Shown here in pieces: positions 22,386 to 32,071 of a stretch of 34,732 nucleotides of DNA. The DNA comes from an uncultured Anaerolineae bacterium (lineage in GTDB: Bacteria > Chloroflexota > Anaerolineae > Anaerolineales > Villigracilaceae), in assembly GCA_903838415.1 (NCBI GenBank), contig CAILYI010000278.1, positions 1-34,732 of the forward strand, read 5' to 3'. Made by a program: the position numbers and the translations under genes. Below the pieces are notes generated by a model. That model was not told the origin of the DNA. It saw only the letters and a program-made list of their open reading frames with translations, and did no database searches. Position 1 is the stretch's first letter; each line of letters begins with the position of its first letter.

Positions 22386-23657
22386 ATGACTGATTTACGC
22401 GTTTTACTTCAAATCCCGGCTTCGCGATTGGAAGCCATCAACGCTGTTTTACTCGATCCCAACAGCCAGGTGATGAACGATATGCTGGCGATCATCGCCA
22501 AATATGGCACACCCGAAGAAATCAACCGCAAACACCGTGAATCGCGCAAGCTGGAAAACCTGTTCAAGCAGGTTCAGGCCAAAGCGCCGGGATACATCCA
22601 GGATTTAAACTGGCTGATCGAACAACGTGACCGGGGCGCATTTATCTCCGTGGCGGATTACAGGCGAAAAATCCTGGGGCCAGTAGCGCAGACGACCCAA
22701 TTTAAGGATGATTTCGCGGTAACGCTCGAAGTTTCGGCGCTGCAATATTTCCCCTGGGTGCGCGTCATGGCGGAACAAGCCATTGCCAATCAAACGCTGA
22801 TCCCCGGGCGCTTTATCGCCGTCCGAAAAATGAAAGAAAGCGAAGCGGATGGCGATTTGCCCGCCATTGTCGCCGCACTGGATATCATTGGCGCATCCTT
22901 CGTCGAGACACTTGACACCAAGGGCACCGATGGCTCAAACATTCACCTGGGCGGCCCGGCCACCATCACCGGCTACTTTGGCGGAATCGGCCAGCCCAAC
23001 GAACACGCCCTGCAGTGGCTGGACGAGTTCCTGTACTATTACACCAATTTCGGCGTCCAGCATGTGCTCAATTTCAACGCCGGAACGATCCTGCTCGGTT
23101 TTATGCTCTACAAACTGGGCGTGGATATTCAGTTCAAGATATCAGTCTTTTTCGGCTCAGACAATCCTTACCACGCGCTGTGGATTATGACGATGGCCAA
23201 GTTATTCAGCCGTGAAGACGGCAGCAGCCCGCTGATTGGCTTCAACTGGTCGAATTCGATTAACAACGAGACGATGGAACTGACCGCCGATTTCCGGCGG
23301 AAGCTTGGCTTTGAGAAAGTCGTCCGCTTTGAGCATCACATCACCGAGCCGCAAAAAAGCATCGTGATCCAGCCCTACAACCGCCGCGCCGAACTGGTCC
23401 AAATTGCCGATCACGTGGCAAATATCGCTGCCAAACACGAGGGCGGCGACCCGGAAGTGGATGTGACCCGCGCCCATCTCTCCGATATTCTCGATTACTT
23501 CCGCGATAAACAGGAAGTCATCGCCAGCGGTGATTGGGACAACCTGCAAACCAATTTCCTCGATAAAGTTGCCGCCTGCGAACACTCCGCCCGCGCGCTG
23601 ACCGAAAACGGGCTGAGCTTTATCGCGGCCCGAAACCTGCATAAAGAGACAAAATAA
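22386..23657 (+). CDS. 423-residue protein, family not recognised
   Basis: A soluble protein with no signal peptide or membrane span. I cannot assign it. Visible features: an N-terminal helical part (to about 110) with the charged EEINRKHRESRKLENLFKQV stretch; a Gly-rich middle (GTDGSNIHLGGPATITGYFGGIGQPNEH) that looks like a substrate or phosphate loop; alternating strands and helices after it (HVLNFNAGTILLGFMLYKLGVDIQFKISVFFGSDNPYH; then SPLIGFNWSNSINNETMEL), compatible with a TIM-barrel-like enzyme; a conserved-looking FEHHITEPQKSIVIQPYNRRAE; and a helical tail with CEHSARAL. GAGAGG lies 5 bases before ATG 22386. It follows paralog 2 by 24 bases, so it is the last gene of the ECF/SAM module and is probably its central enzyme. 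Confidence 0.75.
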   Translation: MTDLRVLLQIPASRLEAINAVLLDPNSQVMNDMLAIIAKYGTPEEINRKHRESRKLENLFKQVQAKAPGYIQDLNWLIEQRDRGAFISVADYRRKILGPVAQTTQFKDDFAVTLEVSALQYFPWVRVMAEQAIANQTLIPGRFIAVRKMKESEADGDLPAIVAALDIIGASFVETLDTKGTDGSNIHLGGPATITGYFGGIGQPNEHALQWLDEFLYYYTNFGVQHVLNFNAGTILLGFMLYKLGVDIQFKISVFFGSDNPYHALWIMTMAKLFSREDGSSPLIGFNWSNSINNETMELTADFRRKLGFEKVVRFEHHITEPQKSIVIQPYNRRAELVQIADHVANIAAKHEGGDPEVDVTRAHLSDILDYFRDKQEVIASGDWDNLQTNFLDKVAACEHSARALTENGLSFIAARNLHKETK

Positions 23658-23666
23658 TCCCTGCCT

Positions 23667-23695
23667 GATGCTGCGCAGGTGCCTTGCGCAGCATC
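23667..23695 (+). terminator. Hairpin after the ECF/SAM module
   Basis: GATGCTGCGCA (23667-23677) pairs perfectly with TGCGCAGCATC (23685-23695), 7-base loop. No T-run follows, so it is a likely but non-canonical transcript end. Confidence 0.6.
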
Positions 23696-24452
23696 GCATC
23701 CAAAAATTACGGAACGTTTCGCCCATCGAACTGCGCCAACCATTCCCAAGAGCGGCTGGTGCGGTTCGATGGATCTCCGCACGCCCGGTTTGAGCAGCGC
23801 GGACCTGTTTGTACGTTCCTGCTCGCCTGGTCGATGCAACCGGGAAGCAACAGCCCTTGTCTAATATCAACTCCAAGTAGAAATGCCCCCCCTTGACCAA
23901 TTCACAAAATCGCCCATTCAGTGTAGAATACTCCTATTCGTACTGAATATCTAATGTAGTTGGTGAGTATTGGCGTAACCAAATAATCCAGCCAATACCA
24001 ATGAGTTTTATTCTCACTACCTGATTGACCATGGATTAGGGCATACAACTTCGTTCAACCAGGATAGAAGTCGCGGCGCAAAGATACTTTTGCATCACAA
24101 CAATCCTGATTAGTTGGACGATTGTTTTTTTCCAAACAATTTTTGAGCTATTTCGGCTTCGGTTAGTACAGAAGTACTTCAAACAACCCCTTTTACCTTC
24201 ACTGGCTTGTTCGACAACCCTATAAATTTGAACTCGGGCAACTTGGCTGCCTGCGCCGCCAACAGCTTTCATATTTTCACGCACCAGTTTTCCAAAAAGT
24301 TCTCTTTCGAAGAGCAAAATCTAGACCGTTATTCACACATATTCCCAGCTCTGCCCGGTGGTGCTGGCTGTGACAAATTACGTTGATTTAAATGTCCAAG
24401 CCAAGGGTAATTATTCGCGCAACTTCTCGGAACAACTGCCGTATTCATAAAA
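23696..24452. other. 750-base gap without a convincing gene
   Basis: The first 200 bases keep coding-like GC content but hold only short frames with no family resemblance; they may be a decayed gene. From about 23900 the sequence is AT-rich. A 93-codon minus-strand frame (24036-24317) contains LFGKLVRENMKAVGGAGSQ-like text but has no ribosome site or recognised domain. The protease promoter is expected in the last 150 bases, but no clear box is seen. Confidence 0.4.
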
Positions 24453-27400
24453 ATGCAACCTTTTCACAAACCTAGAGCTTTTATAAGTTCATTTTTCATG
24501 GCATTGATGGCCATCGTGCTTGTGATTGCCCTACCTATGCAAAGTGTGCGTGCGCAACCTGGGCGCCAACCTACTTTTGATGAGGGCGATAACGCCGAGA
24601 CTGGGTATAACCCGGAAACCGGCAATGTTGCCTTCATCGGCAGCGAATCAGCGTTTCCCATACCGGGCGACCCAACAGTGAGTGGCACACCCGAAGAAAA
24701 TGCGCAAACTCTTCTCGATGCGTACGCCCCGGAATTTGGTTTGCAGGAACCAGCTCAAGATTTACTCCCGGTTTCCGAGCAAACAATTGAAAGTGGGGGC
24801 GAAGTTCGCCACTACCAACAGACCTATCAGGGTATTCCTGTGTTTGCTGGAGAAATCATCCTCAACGTGACCGAAAACGGAGACTTATCGTCCATCAGCG
24901 GTGAAGTCTCCCAAAACCCCACCCTGAATACCACCCCACAAATCTCACCTGAAGAAATCAGCCAATCCGCCCTGGAATCGATTGAAAAATGGTACCGGGT
25001 GGATGCCAGTAATTTAACCATCAGTGAACCCGCGCTGATGATCTTCGACGAATCTCTCTTAAAACCAAGTGACCGCGCCCCAGAACTGGTCTGGCATGTG
25101 CGCGTCAGCTCTGCAACCGACCAGCCGATCCGCGAGGTATTCCTGATCAATGCTCAAACAGGCATAATCAGCCTGCACTACAGTGAAATTGATCCAATCG
25201 GCAAGTTCCAAAACAAACCTGGCCAGGTGCAGCCCCAAAAGTTGTCCAAGGCAAACGCAGTGTTGGGCAGCCCGGATATCAAAACTTACACGATGAATGG
25301 GTCCAGTAACAATGCCAGTTTACCAGGGACTTTAGTCTGCACGCTGGCAAATCCCGGTTGTACCAATGGCGCGAATTCAGACGCCGATCAGGCTGAAAAA
25401 TATGCGCTGGATACTTACAACTTCTATGCCACCCATCACCAGCGAGACAGCATCGACAATGCCGGCATGGCAATCATTTCCAGCGTACATTATGGCGTCA
25501 ATTACCAAAACGCATTTTGGAATGGCTCCCAAATGGTATATGGGGATGGTTTTACTGGCGAGGATATCGTCGGCCACGAACTCACGCATGGCGTCACGGA
25601 TTATACGTCGCAGCTTGTGTATTATTATCAATCCGGCGCCATCAATGAATCCCTTTCAGACGTTTGGGGAGAGTTCATTGATCTGGAAAATAATCCTGGC
25701 AAATCTACAGCCGATAGATGGCTGATGGGGGATACACTTCCAATCGGCGCCTTCCGCAGCATGAAAGACCCGACGGTGTATGGCGATCCTGACCGAATCG
25801 GCAGCCCATATTTTTACACAGGAACCGGCGATAATGGGGGCGTTCACACCAACAGCGGCGTCAATAACAAGGCCGCATATCTGATGGTGGAAGGAGGCGT
25901 GTTCAATGGCCAGGCGATCTCCGGAATCGGCCTGACCAAGACCGCCGCTGTTTATTACAGGGCCCAGACTCAATTTTTGGGTGCCGGAGCCAATTTTACT
26001 GATCTCTATTACGCGCTCAAACAGGCCTGCTTGAGCCTGGTCGGTGGCACAGATGACATCACTGCTGATGACTGCCTGCAGGTACGGAATGCCGCGCTGG
26101 CCGTAGAAATGAACGTCAAACCATCCCAGGCCTTTACACCCAACCCGGAATTGTGCCCGGTCGCCGGACAAGAACCAGCCAGCTCTTATCTTTTTCAAGA
26201 TGACATGGAAAGCGGCAGCCCCAAATGGACATTTGGGGCTACGACAGGTTATACCAATGACTGGCGCCTCGCTATACCGGGCATATCCAGCCCGACTCAC
26301 TCGCTCTACGGACCGGGAGAAACCATTCCAAACGACAGTTACGCTGTCATGAGCAATTCCGTAACTCTTCCCAGCCTCGCCACCCCTGCGTATTTGTATT
26401 TCAATCACTTCTTCGATTTTGAAGTAGCCAATGTAGGTAACACAGCTTACGATGGTGGCTTGCTGGAATACAGTCTGAACGGTTCAACCTGGGTTGATGC
26501 CGTTACACTTGGCAGCGCAGGGCAGGCCTATAACTACACACTCTCTGCAACTTCCGGTAACCCTCTGGGAGGCCGTCAGGCTTTTTCTGGGACTAGCCAG
26601 GGTATGGTCGCTTCACGTTATGACCTGTCCAGCCTGGCAGGCCAATCTGTCAAATTCCGCTGGCGGACAGGCAGTGATACCGGCACGCAATATTCTGGCT
26701 GGATGGTGGATGATGTTCGGATATACACCTGCACAAGTCTCATCACGATTAGCGGCACTGCCGGGATCAATACCAGCCTGACTCGCAGCTCGAGTGTCAG
26801 TTCCATTCAGGTCACAGCCGGTGGCTCCGGGTATGCTTCAGCCCCAAGCGTGAGTTTCACAGGGGGCGGTGGCAGTGGTGCGGCAGCCACAGCGACTGTT
26901 TCAGCCGGACACGTAACCGCGGTGAACGTGACAGCCGCCGGCTCAGGGTATACATCTGCCCCAACGATCGGTTTTAGTGGCGGGGGCGGTTCAGGAGCGA
27001 CGGCTTCAGCCACTCTGGAAGGCGCAGCCAACACGGTCAGCACCGATGGATTTGGAGATTACAGCCTGATTGTGCCATCCGGTTGGTCAGGCACAATCAC
27101 ACCAGCAAGAACCGGGATCGTTTTCACTCCCATTATCCGCACGTATACCAACGTGGTGGCGGATCTGATTGGCCAGAATTTCACGCGCCAACCCGCCACT
27201 TTTGCGGATGTGCCCTTCACATATAGAGAGACGTTGGGCGGCGTCAGTTATTACCTTTTCCCCTATGTCCAGGCTTTGTATAACGCAGGCTTTACCGCCG
27301 GATGCAACGCGACAGGCCCGTTATATTGTCCCGCAAATACCCTGACACGGGCCGAGTCGGCGGTCTTCATGCTGCGCTCAGTCAATGGCGGCGGTTACAC

Positions 27401-27845
27401 CCCTCCGGCTTCGCCCAGCTACCCAACCGCCTTTCTGACTGAAGACTGGAGCACCTGGACCGGGGGCAAAAAATGGGCAGAGGAGATGTATTACGAGGGA
27501 CTTACTGCGGGCTGCGTCGCCAGTCCGCTGAAATTCTGTCCGTGGGACAATTTACCCCGCGACCAGGCCGTTGTTTTCGCGTTACGCATCAAATATGGGA
27601 ATACGTATGGAAAAACCGGCGGAACCCCTGTACCTGCGGCGACGGGAACCGTATTCGCCGATATGACCGACACCAGTAATTTATACACAAAATGGGCCGA
27701 GAAGGCTTATGCGGACAATTTGATTGTGTCGTGTGGCACGCAAGGTGGCAAGCCTAAGTTCTGCCCCAGCACCCTGGTCGATCGAGCCTGGGCAGCTTAC
27801 ATGATCGTCAAAGCCAAGGGTCTGACCCCAGTCCCCTACCCATAA
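24453..27845 (+). CDS. Secreted M4 (thermolysin-like) metallopeptidase with SLH anchors
   Basis: A 1130-residue exported zinc peptidase. Signal peptide to about residue 34 (VRA before Gln35); FTP/PepSY-type propeptide about 75-240 ([20 protein letters not shown]). Catalytic domain about 275-570: zinc ligands His375 and His379 with Glu376 in HELTH, third ligand Glu399 in GAINESLSD, and the later His465 in GGVHTNSGV. Residues about 577-760 form a jelly-roll-like module (FQDDMESG ... [11 protein letters not shown]). Then two 39-residue Gly-rich repeats from 787 (GSGYxSAPxxxFxGGGGSGA), a beta insert, and three SLH domains from about 916 (TFADVP), 995 and 1068, each with Cys pairs typical of this lineage. 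It should be self-activated outside the cell and held on the wall by its SLH domains. No strong ribosome site. Confidence 0.93.
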   Translation: MQPFHKPRAFISSFFMALMAIVLVIALPMQSVRAQPGRQPTFDEGDNAETGYNPETGNVAFIGSESAFPIPGDPTVSGTPEENAQTLLDAYAPEFGLQEPAQDLLPVSEQTIESGGEVRHYQQTYQGIPVFAGEIILNVTENGDLSSISGEVSQNPTLNTTPQISPEEISQSALESIEKWYRVDASNLTISEPALMIFDESLLKPSDRAPELVWHVRVSSATDQPIREVFLINAQTGIISLHYSEIDPIGKFQNKPGQVQPQKLSKANAVLGSPDIKTYTMNGSSNNASLPGTLVCTLANPGCTNGANSDADQAEKYALDTYNFYATHHQRDSIDNAGMAIISSVHYGVNYQNAFWNGSQMVYGDGFTGEDIVGHELTHGVTDYTSQLVYYYQSGAINESLSDVWGEFIDLENNPGKSTADRWLMGDTLPIGAFRSMKDPTVYGDPDRIGSPYFYTGTGDNGGVHTNSGVNNKAAYLMVEGGVFNGQAISGIGLTKTAAVYYRAQTQFLGAGANFTDLYYALKQACLSLVGGTDDITADDCLQVRNAALAVEMNVKPSQAFTPNPELCPVAGQEPASSYLFQDDMESGSPKWTFGATTGYTNDWRLAIPGISSPTHSLYGPGETIPNDSYAVMSNSVTLPSLATPAYLYFNHFFDFEVANVGNTAYDGGLLEYSLNGSTWVDAVTLGSAGQAYNYTLSATSGNPLGGRQAFSGTSQGMVASRYDLSSLAGQSVKFRWRTGSDTGTQYSGWMVDDVRIYTCTSLITISGTAGINTSLTRSSSVSSIQVTAGGSGYASAPSVSFTGGGGSGAAATATVSAGHVTAVNVTAAGSGYTSAPTIGFSGGGGSGATASATLEGAANTVSTDGFGDYSLIVPSGWSGTITPARTGIVFTPIIRTYTNVVADLIGQNFTRQPATFADVPFTYRETLGGVSYYLFPYVQALYNAGFTAGCNATGPLYCPANTLTRAESAVFMLRSVNGGGYTPPASPSYPTAFLTEDWSTWTGGKKWAEEMYYEGLTAGCVASPLKFCPWDNLPRDQAVVFALRIKYGNTYGKTGGTPVPAATGTVFADMTDTSNLYTKWAEKAYADNLIVSCGTQGGKPKFCPSTLVDRAWAAYMIVKAKGLTPVPYP
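26811..27023 (+). repeat. 117-bp tandem coding repeat in the M4 protease
   Basis: Two copies, starting at 26811 and 26928, encode the Gly-rich unit beginning VTAGGSGY / VTAAGSGY and containing FxGGGGSGA. Period is 117 bases or 39 residues. Such GSGYxSAP units occur as repeat arrays in many secreted bacterial proteins and act as beta-rich spacers. Confidence 0.8.
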
Positions 27846-27933
27846 CGATTCCTAACGAATCCAGACTATTAGCAGGCGCTACCAGAGATAACTGCCTGAT
27901 GAACACAAAAAAACATTACACTCAGGACATTCA

Positions 27934-28734
27934 ATGCCACCAAAACCTGAAAATCGTATCAATCGCACATTTGTTTCGGTAGTGCTCCTGCTTATCTTGG
28001 CGCTGGGATGCAGATTCCCAATTGGTTTATCCGCCCAACCAACAGCAACTTTGACAATTTCACCCACACAAGGACAGGGGGATTTTCCTCTTATTTCTGT
28101 CCTAAACCTGCCGGATGGATCCAATATCATCTCACGCGATGGTTCGGAGATCCGAATCGTGAAGTTGGCACAACCAGATGGCGCAGCAGAAAACCAGGCG
28201 GCGATCGGCAAAGGGGAGGCGCTGCTAGTCTCACAATTGCCGCCAGGTACCTGGTTTACCGTTTTAACGCCAAAAGGATTCATCGCCCGGGTTACTTCTA
28301 CCTTGGATGCCCCCGGGGGAATTATGCTGGTACATTACGACCCGTCAAACGGAAAAATCACGCTGGACTGTATCAGGGGGATTTGTCAATTAGGTCCTGA
28401 CCTTGATCATCTTGAAGTTCTGCTTGCCACCACAATGGGCTGGTTGGATCATACCGGAAAATATAACGGGCCATCCGCTTTTGAGATGAGCGCAATCGAA
28501 ATGGTTTACGGTGATCATCTTAACTTTATCGTCACTGGAGGGTTTGCGCCGTCGGTTTCAGGCACATCAGTAATCGCAATGACCCCCGCAGCGGTCAATG
28601 AAACACCAACAGTTACAAGTTCGCCAACCATGTCGCCAGATGGCACAAGCACAGAGTTCCCTGGTTTCGCGGCAACCGCAACTCAAACATGCAAGCTGTT
28701 TAAACAAAAGTATCCTGCAACACCCTGTCCATAA
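27934..28734 (+). CDS. Lipoprotein, possible FecR-like domain
   Basis: A 266-residue predicted lipoprotein: hydrophobic signal then LALGC with Cys26. The body is beta-rich; the part around residues 95-150 (PPGTWFTVLTPKGFIARVTSTLD ... GKITLDCIRGICQLGP) resembles FecR-type repeats, where strands ending in TPxGxxARV alternate with a turn, with one Cys pair (DCIRGIC). The C-terminus is a Thr/Pro/Ser-rich tail (ETPTVTSSPTMSPDGTSTE). FecR-like domains in Gram-positive-like bacteria are found in surface proteins of unclear role. The assignment is tentative. Follows the M4 protease after 88 bases; no clear ribosome site (weak AGGA at 27921). Confidence 0.6.
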   Translation: MPPKPENRINRTFVSVVLLLILALGCRFPIGLSAQPTATLTISPTQGQGDFPLISVLNLPDGSNIISRDGSEIRIVKLAQPDGAAENQAAIGKGEALLVSQLPPGTWFTVLTPKGFIARVTSTLDAPGGIMLVHYDPSNGKITLDCIRGICQLGPDLDHLEVLLATTMGWLDHTGKYNGPSAFEMSAIEMVYGDHLNFIVTGGFAPSVSGTSVIAMTPAAVNETPTVTSSPTMSPDGTSTEFPGFAATATQTCKLFKQKYPATPCP

Positions 28735-28860
28735 ATGAGCAGCGCCCATTATTCAGCGTATTGGGTACATTTATCGTGAAACGATCCCCATTTTAGCGTT
28801 CATCCCGTTCAACCCGGGCAATTAACTGACCATATTTCCTTGTTCCCATTCGTCGACTCG

Positions 28861-30033
28861 ATGACCTTTAAAATTGCGATTTTTTGCCCGGACCAACATA
28901 TTCTTTATGACCTCCACACGTTAAATCGAACAGGCGTTGGGGGTGGTATTACGGTTCGAGTTCGGATTGCACTTGCGCTGGCAGCCCTGGGACACCAGGT
29001 CTCATTGTTCGTCAATTGTCCGGTTGAGAAGACCATCTCTGGAGTCGAATACCATCATTTTTCATCACTAAGAGAAATCGAAACTGACGTTTTTATCGCC
29101 AGTACCAGCGGTGGTACGCTTGACCTATCATGTCTGGCGAAGGTTAAAATCAAGGCAAACCTGAAGATATTGTCCATCCATGGCAATGTTCAACCGTCAG
29201 GCTTGGAATTCTTCCCTTTTGATTTTGTCTATGTTCCCAGTAATTTCATCGGTCGAATTGTTCAAAATGAATGGGCCATAGCTCCCAGCAAAATATTTGT
29301 CACGCAGCGCGGTGTCGAAGAAGAAAATTTTGATAACCGATTGGTTGGCGAGATTCCAAGAGATCCATTTTCTTTACTTTATGCAGGGCACCCATCCAAG
29401 GGACTGGAGGCTGCCCTGGCTGTCTTGCGAATTCTTCGTCAACAAGACCCACGCTTTTCCCTGCAGGTGTATGGAGGCTATCAGCTTTGGGGGCAGAAGG
29501 ACGATCTGATTCTCGCCGATCAAGGTGTAGCGAACCACGGGTTGATTGGACAACAAGAACTGGCGCTAAAGATGCAGGCGTGCGGATTTAGTATAAACCT
29601 GCAGGCCAGGCAGGAACCTTTCGGGGTGGTCATAGCAGAATCGATGCGCGCCGGTTGCATCGTCCTGGCCAGTCCCGTCGGCGCCTATCCAGAAATCATC
29701 CGCGATGGGTTTAGTGGCTTCCTTGTCCCTGGTGATCATACTGCCCGAAGCACCCATGAATTTGCCGCCGGACTGATCCTACAGCTCATGCGGAACCCTG
29801 ACTACCTGAAATTTGTTCGCCGGAATGCGGTACATTCACCTTTGACCTGGGGCTTGGTGGCCCAGACCTGGGCGGGACATTGGGATTGGTTCAAAAACAG
29901 GAATGAATCTGGTGCGGATGAAGCTGTACAATACATGCAGGGTTGTAATGTCTGTAATGGCAAATGGCTGCTGTTGGCTGATGGTTTACATTGCATGAGC
30001 TGTGGTCAATACCGAAAATCCTTCTCCTGCTGA
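28861..30033 (+). CDS. Glycosyltransferase family 4 with C-terminal zinc-ribbon-like tail
   Basis: A 390-residue GT-B-fold glycosyltransferase, cytoplasmic. The N-terminal Rossmann half has GVGGGITVRVRIALALAALGHQV; the C-terminal half has LLYAGHPSKGLEAAL and the EX7E motif EPFGVVIAE with Glu252 and Glu260, then GAYPEII, all typical of GT4. The last 30 residues hold CNVC and CMSC (Cys362, 365, 378, 381), a treble-Cys-pair arrangement like a zinc ribbon, which is uncommon in GT4. ATG 28861 is used; the frame extends to TTG 28840 and neither has a ribosome site. First gene of the glycan cluster. Donor and acceptor sugars unknown. Confidence 0.85.
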   Translation: MTFKIAIFCPDQHILYDLHTLNRTGVGGGITVRVRIALALAALGHQVSLFVNCPVEKTISGVEYHHFSSLREIETDVFIASTSGGTLDLSCLAKVKIKANLKILSIHGNVQPSGLEFFPFDFVYVPSNFIGRIVQNEWAIAPSKIFVTQRGVEEENFDNRLVGEIPRDPFSLLYAGHPSKGLEAALAVLRILRQQDPRFSLQVYGGYQLWGQKDDLILADQGVANHGLIGQQELALKMQACGFSINLQARQEPFGVVIAESMRAGCIVLASPVGAYPEIIRDGFSGFLVPGDHTARSTHEFAAGLILQLMRNPDYLKFVRRNAVHSPLTWGLVAQTWAGHWDWFKNRNESGADEAVQYMQGCNVCNGKWLLLADGLHCMSCGQYRKSFSC

Positions 30034-30071
30034 AGTCCTTCTGGTTGTGTAAGTTTGTTGATTGGTAGTAC

Positions 30072-31181
30072 ATGGAAAAAAATAATTTCTCCGACTCCCG
30101 AATTGCCCTGGCGATTTTTGCACATGACGAATCTCTCGTGATCAAAGACACGGTCCAAGCTGCGCAAAAAGCGCTCAGGACCGGTGATGCTTTGTTTGTG
30201 ATTGCAGACAATTGCACTGACGATACTTCCGTTCAGGCTCAAAATGGTGGCGCCCGGGTGTTGGTGCGCGAAAACGAATCCTTACCGGGCAAAGGCGCAG
30301 CCCTGTCGTGGTTTGTAAAAACCCATTGGCTTACCCTGAAAGATTTTTCACGGATCGTCGTCCTTGATGCAGACAGCCATATTTCACCGGATTTCATTGA
30401 GCAGATCAAAACCAATCTGAAGGATACCAACCTGGTGGTACAGTGCTTCATCCACCCGATTCACTACGAGGACTCCCCGATCAGTACGTTGGGAGCGCTT
30501 TCAGAATTTGTGGAGCAGTCGGTTTACGACCGCTTCAGAACCTTTTTGGGCTGGTCAATTCGATTGCGCGGCACCGGAATGGTAATCAACCCGGCTGTCC
30601 TGCTTTCTATTTGTCAAGATATAAAAACCGAAGTGGAAGATATTGCTCTCAGCCTTTTAATTGCCGGGAAAAACATAAAGGTAAAACGTTTCGATGCGGC
30701 GGTGATTTATGACCCAAAACCCACCAATCCAGCGGCTACATCAAGACAACGGGCCAGGTGGTTTCGCGGACAATGGAATGCGTTCTGGATTTATCGTACA
30801 CAAATCTTAGAAATTATCGCGCGTGGCCCGGATGGCTGGTCGTTGATTGAATCATTGTTCTGTAAACCCCGCTGGCTGATGATAGCCATCAAACTTGGGT
30901 TAGCATGCCTGTGTTTTCCGTGGCCAGCGCTGGCCACTTTTTTTGGTTTCATGTTTGCCATGGAGTTCTTTTTTATTTTGCTGGGCGTATTCCAATTGCC
31001 GCAAAAAAAGACTTTCTTTAAAGCATTGCTGTATACCCCGAGCTTTGTATGGATGTGGTTAAAAGGGATTCTGCTCTCATGCCAGGGCCTGCCCTGGCTG
31101 CGGGTCAGGGAAGTTGTAGTGCACACGGAACCAATGAACTACAAACCCCAAAACTTATTAAAATCCACAAAAGGGAATTGA
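30072..31181 (+). CDS. Membrane glycosyltransferase family 2
   Basis: A 369-residue GT2 enzyme. The GT-A domain has LAIFAHDE at the N-terminus, IADNCTDDT, the metal-binding VLDADS (Asp99-Ala-Asp101), the catalytic-type EVEDIALSLL, and the QRARWFRGQW motif (Q/RxxRW) found in processive or dolichol-type GT2 enzymes. Three hydrophobic segments follow from about residue 270 (LMIAIKLGLACLCFPWPALATFF, FFFILLGVF, TPSFVWMWLKGILLS). It probably builds or primes a surface polysaccharide at the membrane. The ATG at 30072 has no strong ribosome site; it lies 38 bases after the GT4 gene. Confidence 0.87.
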   Translation: MEKNNFSDSRIALAIFAHDESLVIKDTVQAAQKALRTGDALFVIADNCTDDTSVQAQNGGARVLVRENESLPGKGAALSWFVKTHWLTLKDFSRIVVLDADSHISPDFIEQIKTNLKDTNLVVQCFIHPIHYEDSPISTLGALSEFVEQSVYDRFRTFLGWSIRLRGTGMVINPAVLLSICQDIKTEVEDIALSLLIAGKNIKVKRFDAAVIYDPKPTNPAATSRQRARWFRGQWNAFWIYRTQILEIIARGPDGWSLIESLFCKPRWLMIAIKLGLACLCFPWPALATFFGFMFAMEFFFILLGVFQLPQKKTFFKALLYTPSFVWMWLKGILLSCQGLPWLRVREVVVHTEPMNYKPQNLLKSTKGN

Positions 31182-31218
31182 AAAACGGATCATCCCGCCA
31201 GGTCGATTGAGGTTATTT

Positions 31219-32058
31219 TTGAATAACAGAGAAATATTCGAGCCTACAACTATTTACGATAGCTCCAAGCGAGGTTTATTAGCCTTTGAAGAACTGCGAG
31301 GCATTCTCAAATACCGCGAGCTAATCCTTCAATTGGTGCGGCGCGACTTGATTTCACGTTACAAACGGTCAACCCTGGGAATTGCCTGGACCATGCTTAA
31401 CCCACTGGGCACGATGCTCATCTTGAGCTTCGTTTTTTCCAACTTATTTCATGCTGTTAATGGATATCCCATCTACGTTTTGAGTGGCTTGATTGCCTGG
31501 ACTTTTTTTTCACAATCGACAACCGCCTCCTTATCTCAGAATGTTTGGGGATCATCCTTGCTTCAAAAGATCTATTTGCCACGCACTTCTTTCACCTTGT
31601 CGGCGATCGGTACCGGTTTGGTGAACCTGGTGCTGACGTTGGTGCCGTTATTTTTGATTATGTCATTTACCGGGTATCCGCTCCGGCTGACGATGGTCTT
31701 TCTGCCAATTTCCATAACTCTCCTGGCAGCATTTTCCCTCGGGATAGGATTATTGTTCTCCACCCTGGCTGTGTATTTTCCCGACGTGGTGGATATGTAC
31801 CAGGTGGGTCTGAACGCCTGGATGTATCTGACACCCATTATCTATCCAGCCGATATCATTCCGCTGCCGTATCGGCAATGGTTATTAGCTTTAAATCCGA
31901 TGTATTATTTTGTGGAGATATTTCGACAGCCAATTTATGATGGCAGGCTGCCATCCTGGCAACTACTTTCTACAGGAACAGGGATCGCCATTTTTTCTCT
32001 CTTTTTGGGCTGGATTGTGTTTACCTGGCAAGCCAATGAGTTTACTTACCGGGCATAA
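31219..32058 (+). CDS. Polysaccharide ABC exporter permease (Wzm/TagG-like)
   Basis: A 279-residue ABC-2 permease for export of a lipid-linked polysaccharide. Features: N-terminal amphipathic part with LVRRDLISRYKRSTLGIAWTMLNPLG, which is the hallmark of Wzm/TagG permeases, six hydrophobic segments and the late LNPMYYFVEIFRQPIYDG stretch. The start is a TTG: 31219 has GAGG 6 bases upstream, while TTG 31207 has only AGG 4 bases upstream; no ATG precedes the conserved region. The ATPase gene follows 13 bases later. Confidence 0.9.
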   Translation: MNNREIFEPTTIYDSSKRGLLAFEELRGILKYRELILQLVRRDLISRYKRSTLGIAWTMLNPLGTMLILSFVFSNLFHAVNGYPIYVLSGLIAWTFFSQSTTASLSQNVWGSSLLQKIYLPRTSFTLSAIGTGLVNLVLTLVPLFLIMSFTGYPLRLTMVFLPISITLLAAFSLGIGLLFSTLAVYFPDVVDMYQVGLNAWMYLTPIIYPADIIPLPYRQWLLALNPMYYFVEIFRQPIYDGRLPSWQLLSTGTGIAIFSLFLGWIVFTWQANEFTYRA

Positions 32059-32071
32059 GGCTTGAAAATTA

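Noticed and set aside
23202..23900. 232-codon minus-strand frame
   Set aside because: Mostly antisense to the 423-residue protein; the part beyond the gene shows no recognisable sequence.
24036..24317. 93-codon minus-strand frame in the gap before the protease
   Set aside because: No ribosome site and no known domain; AT-rich surroundings. Kept only as a possible gene remnant.
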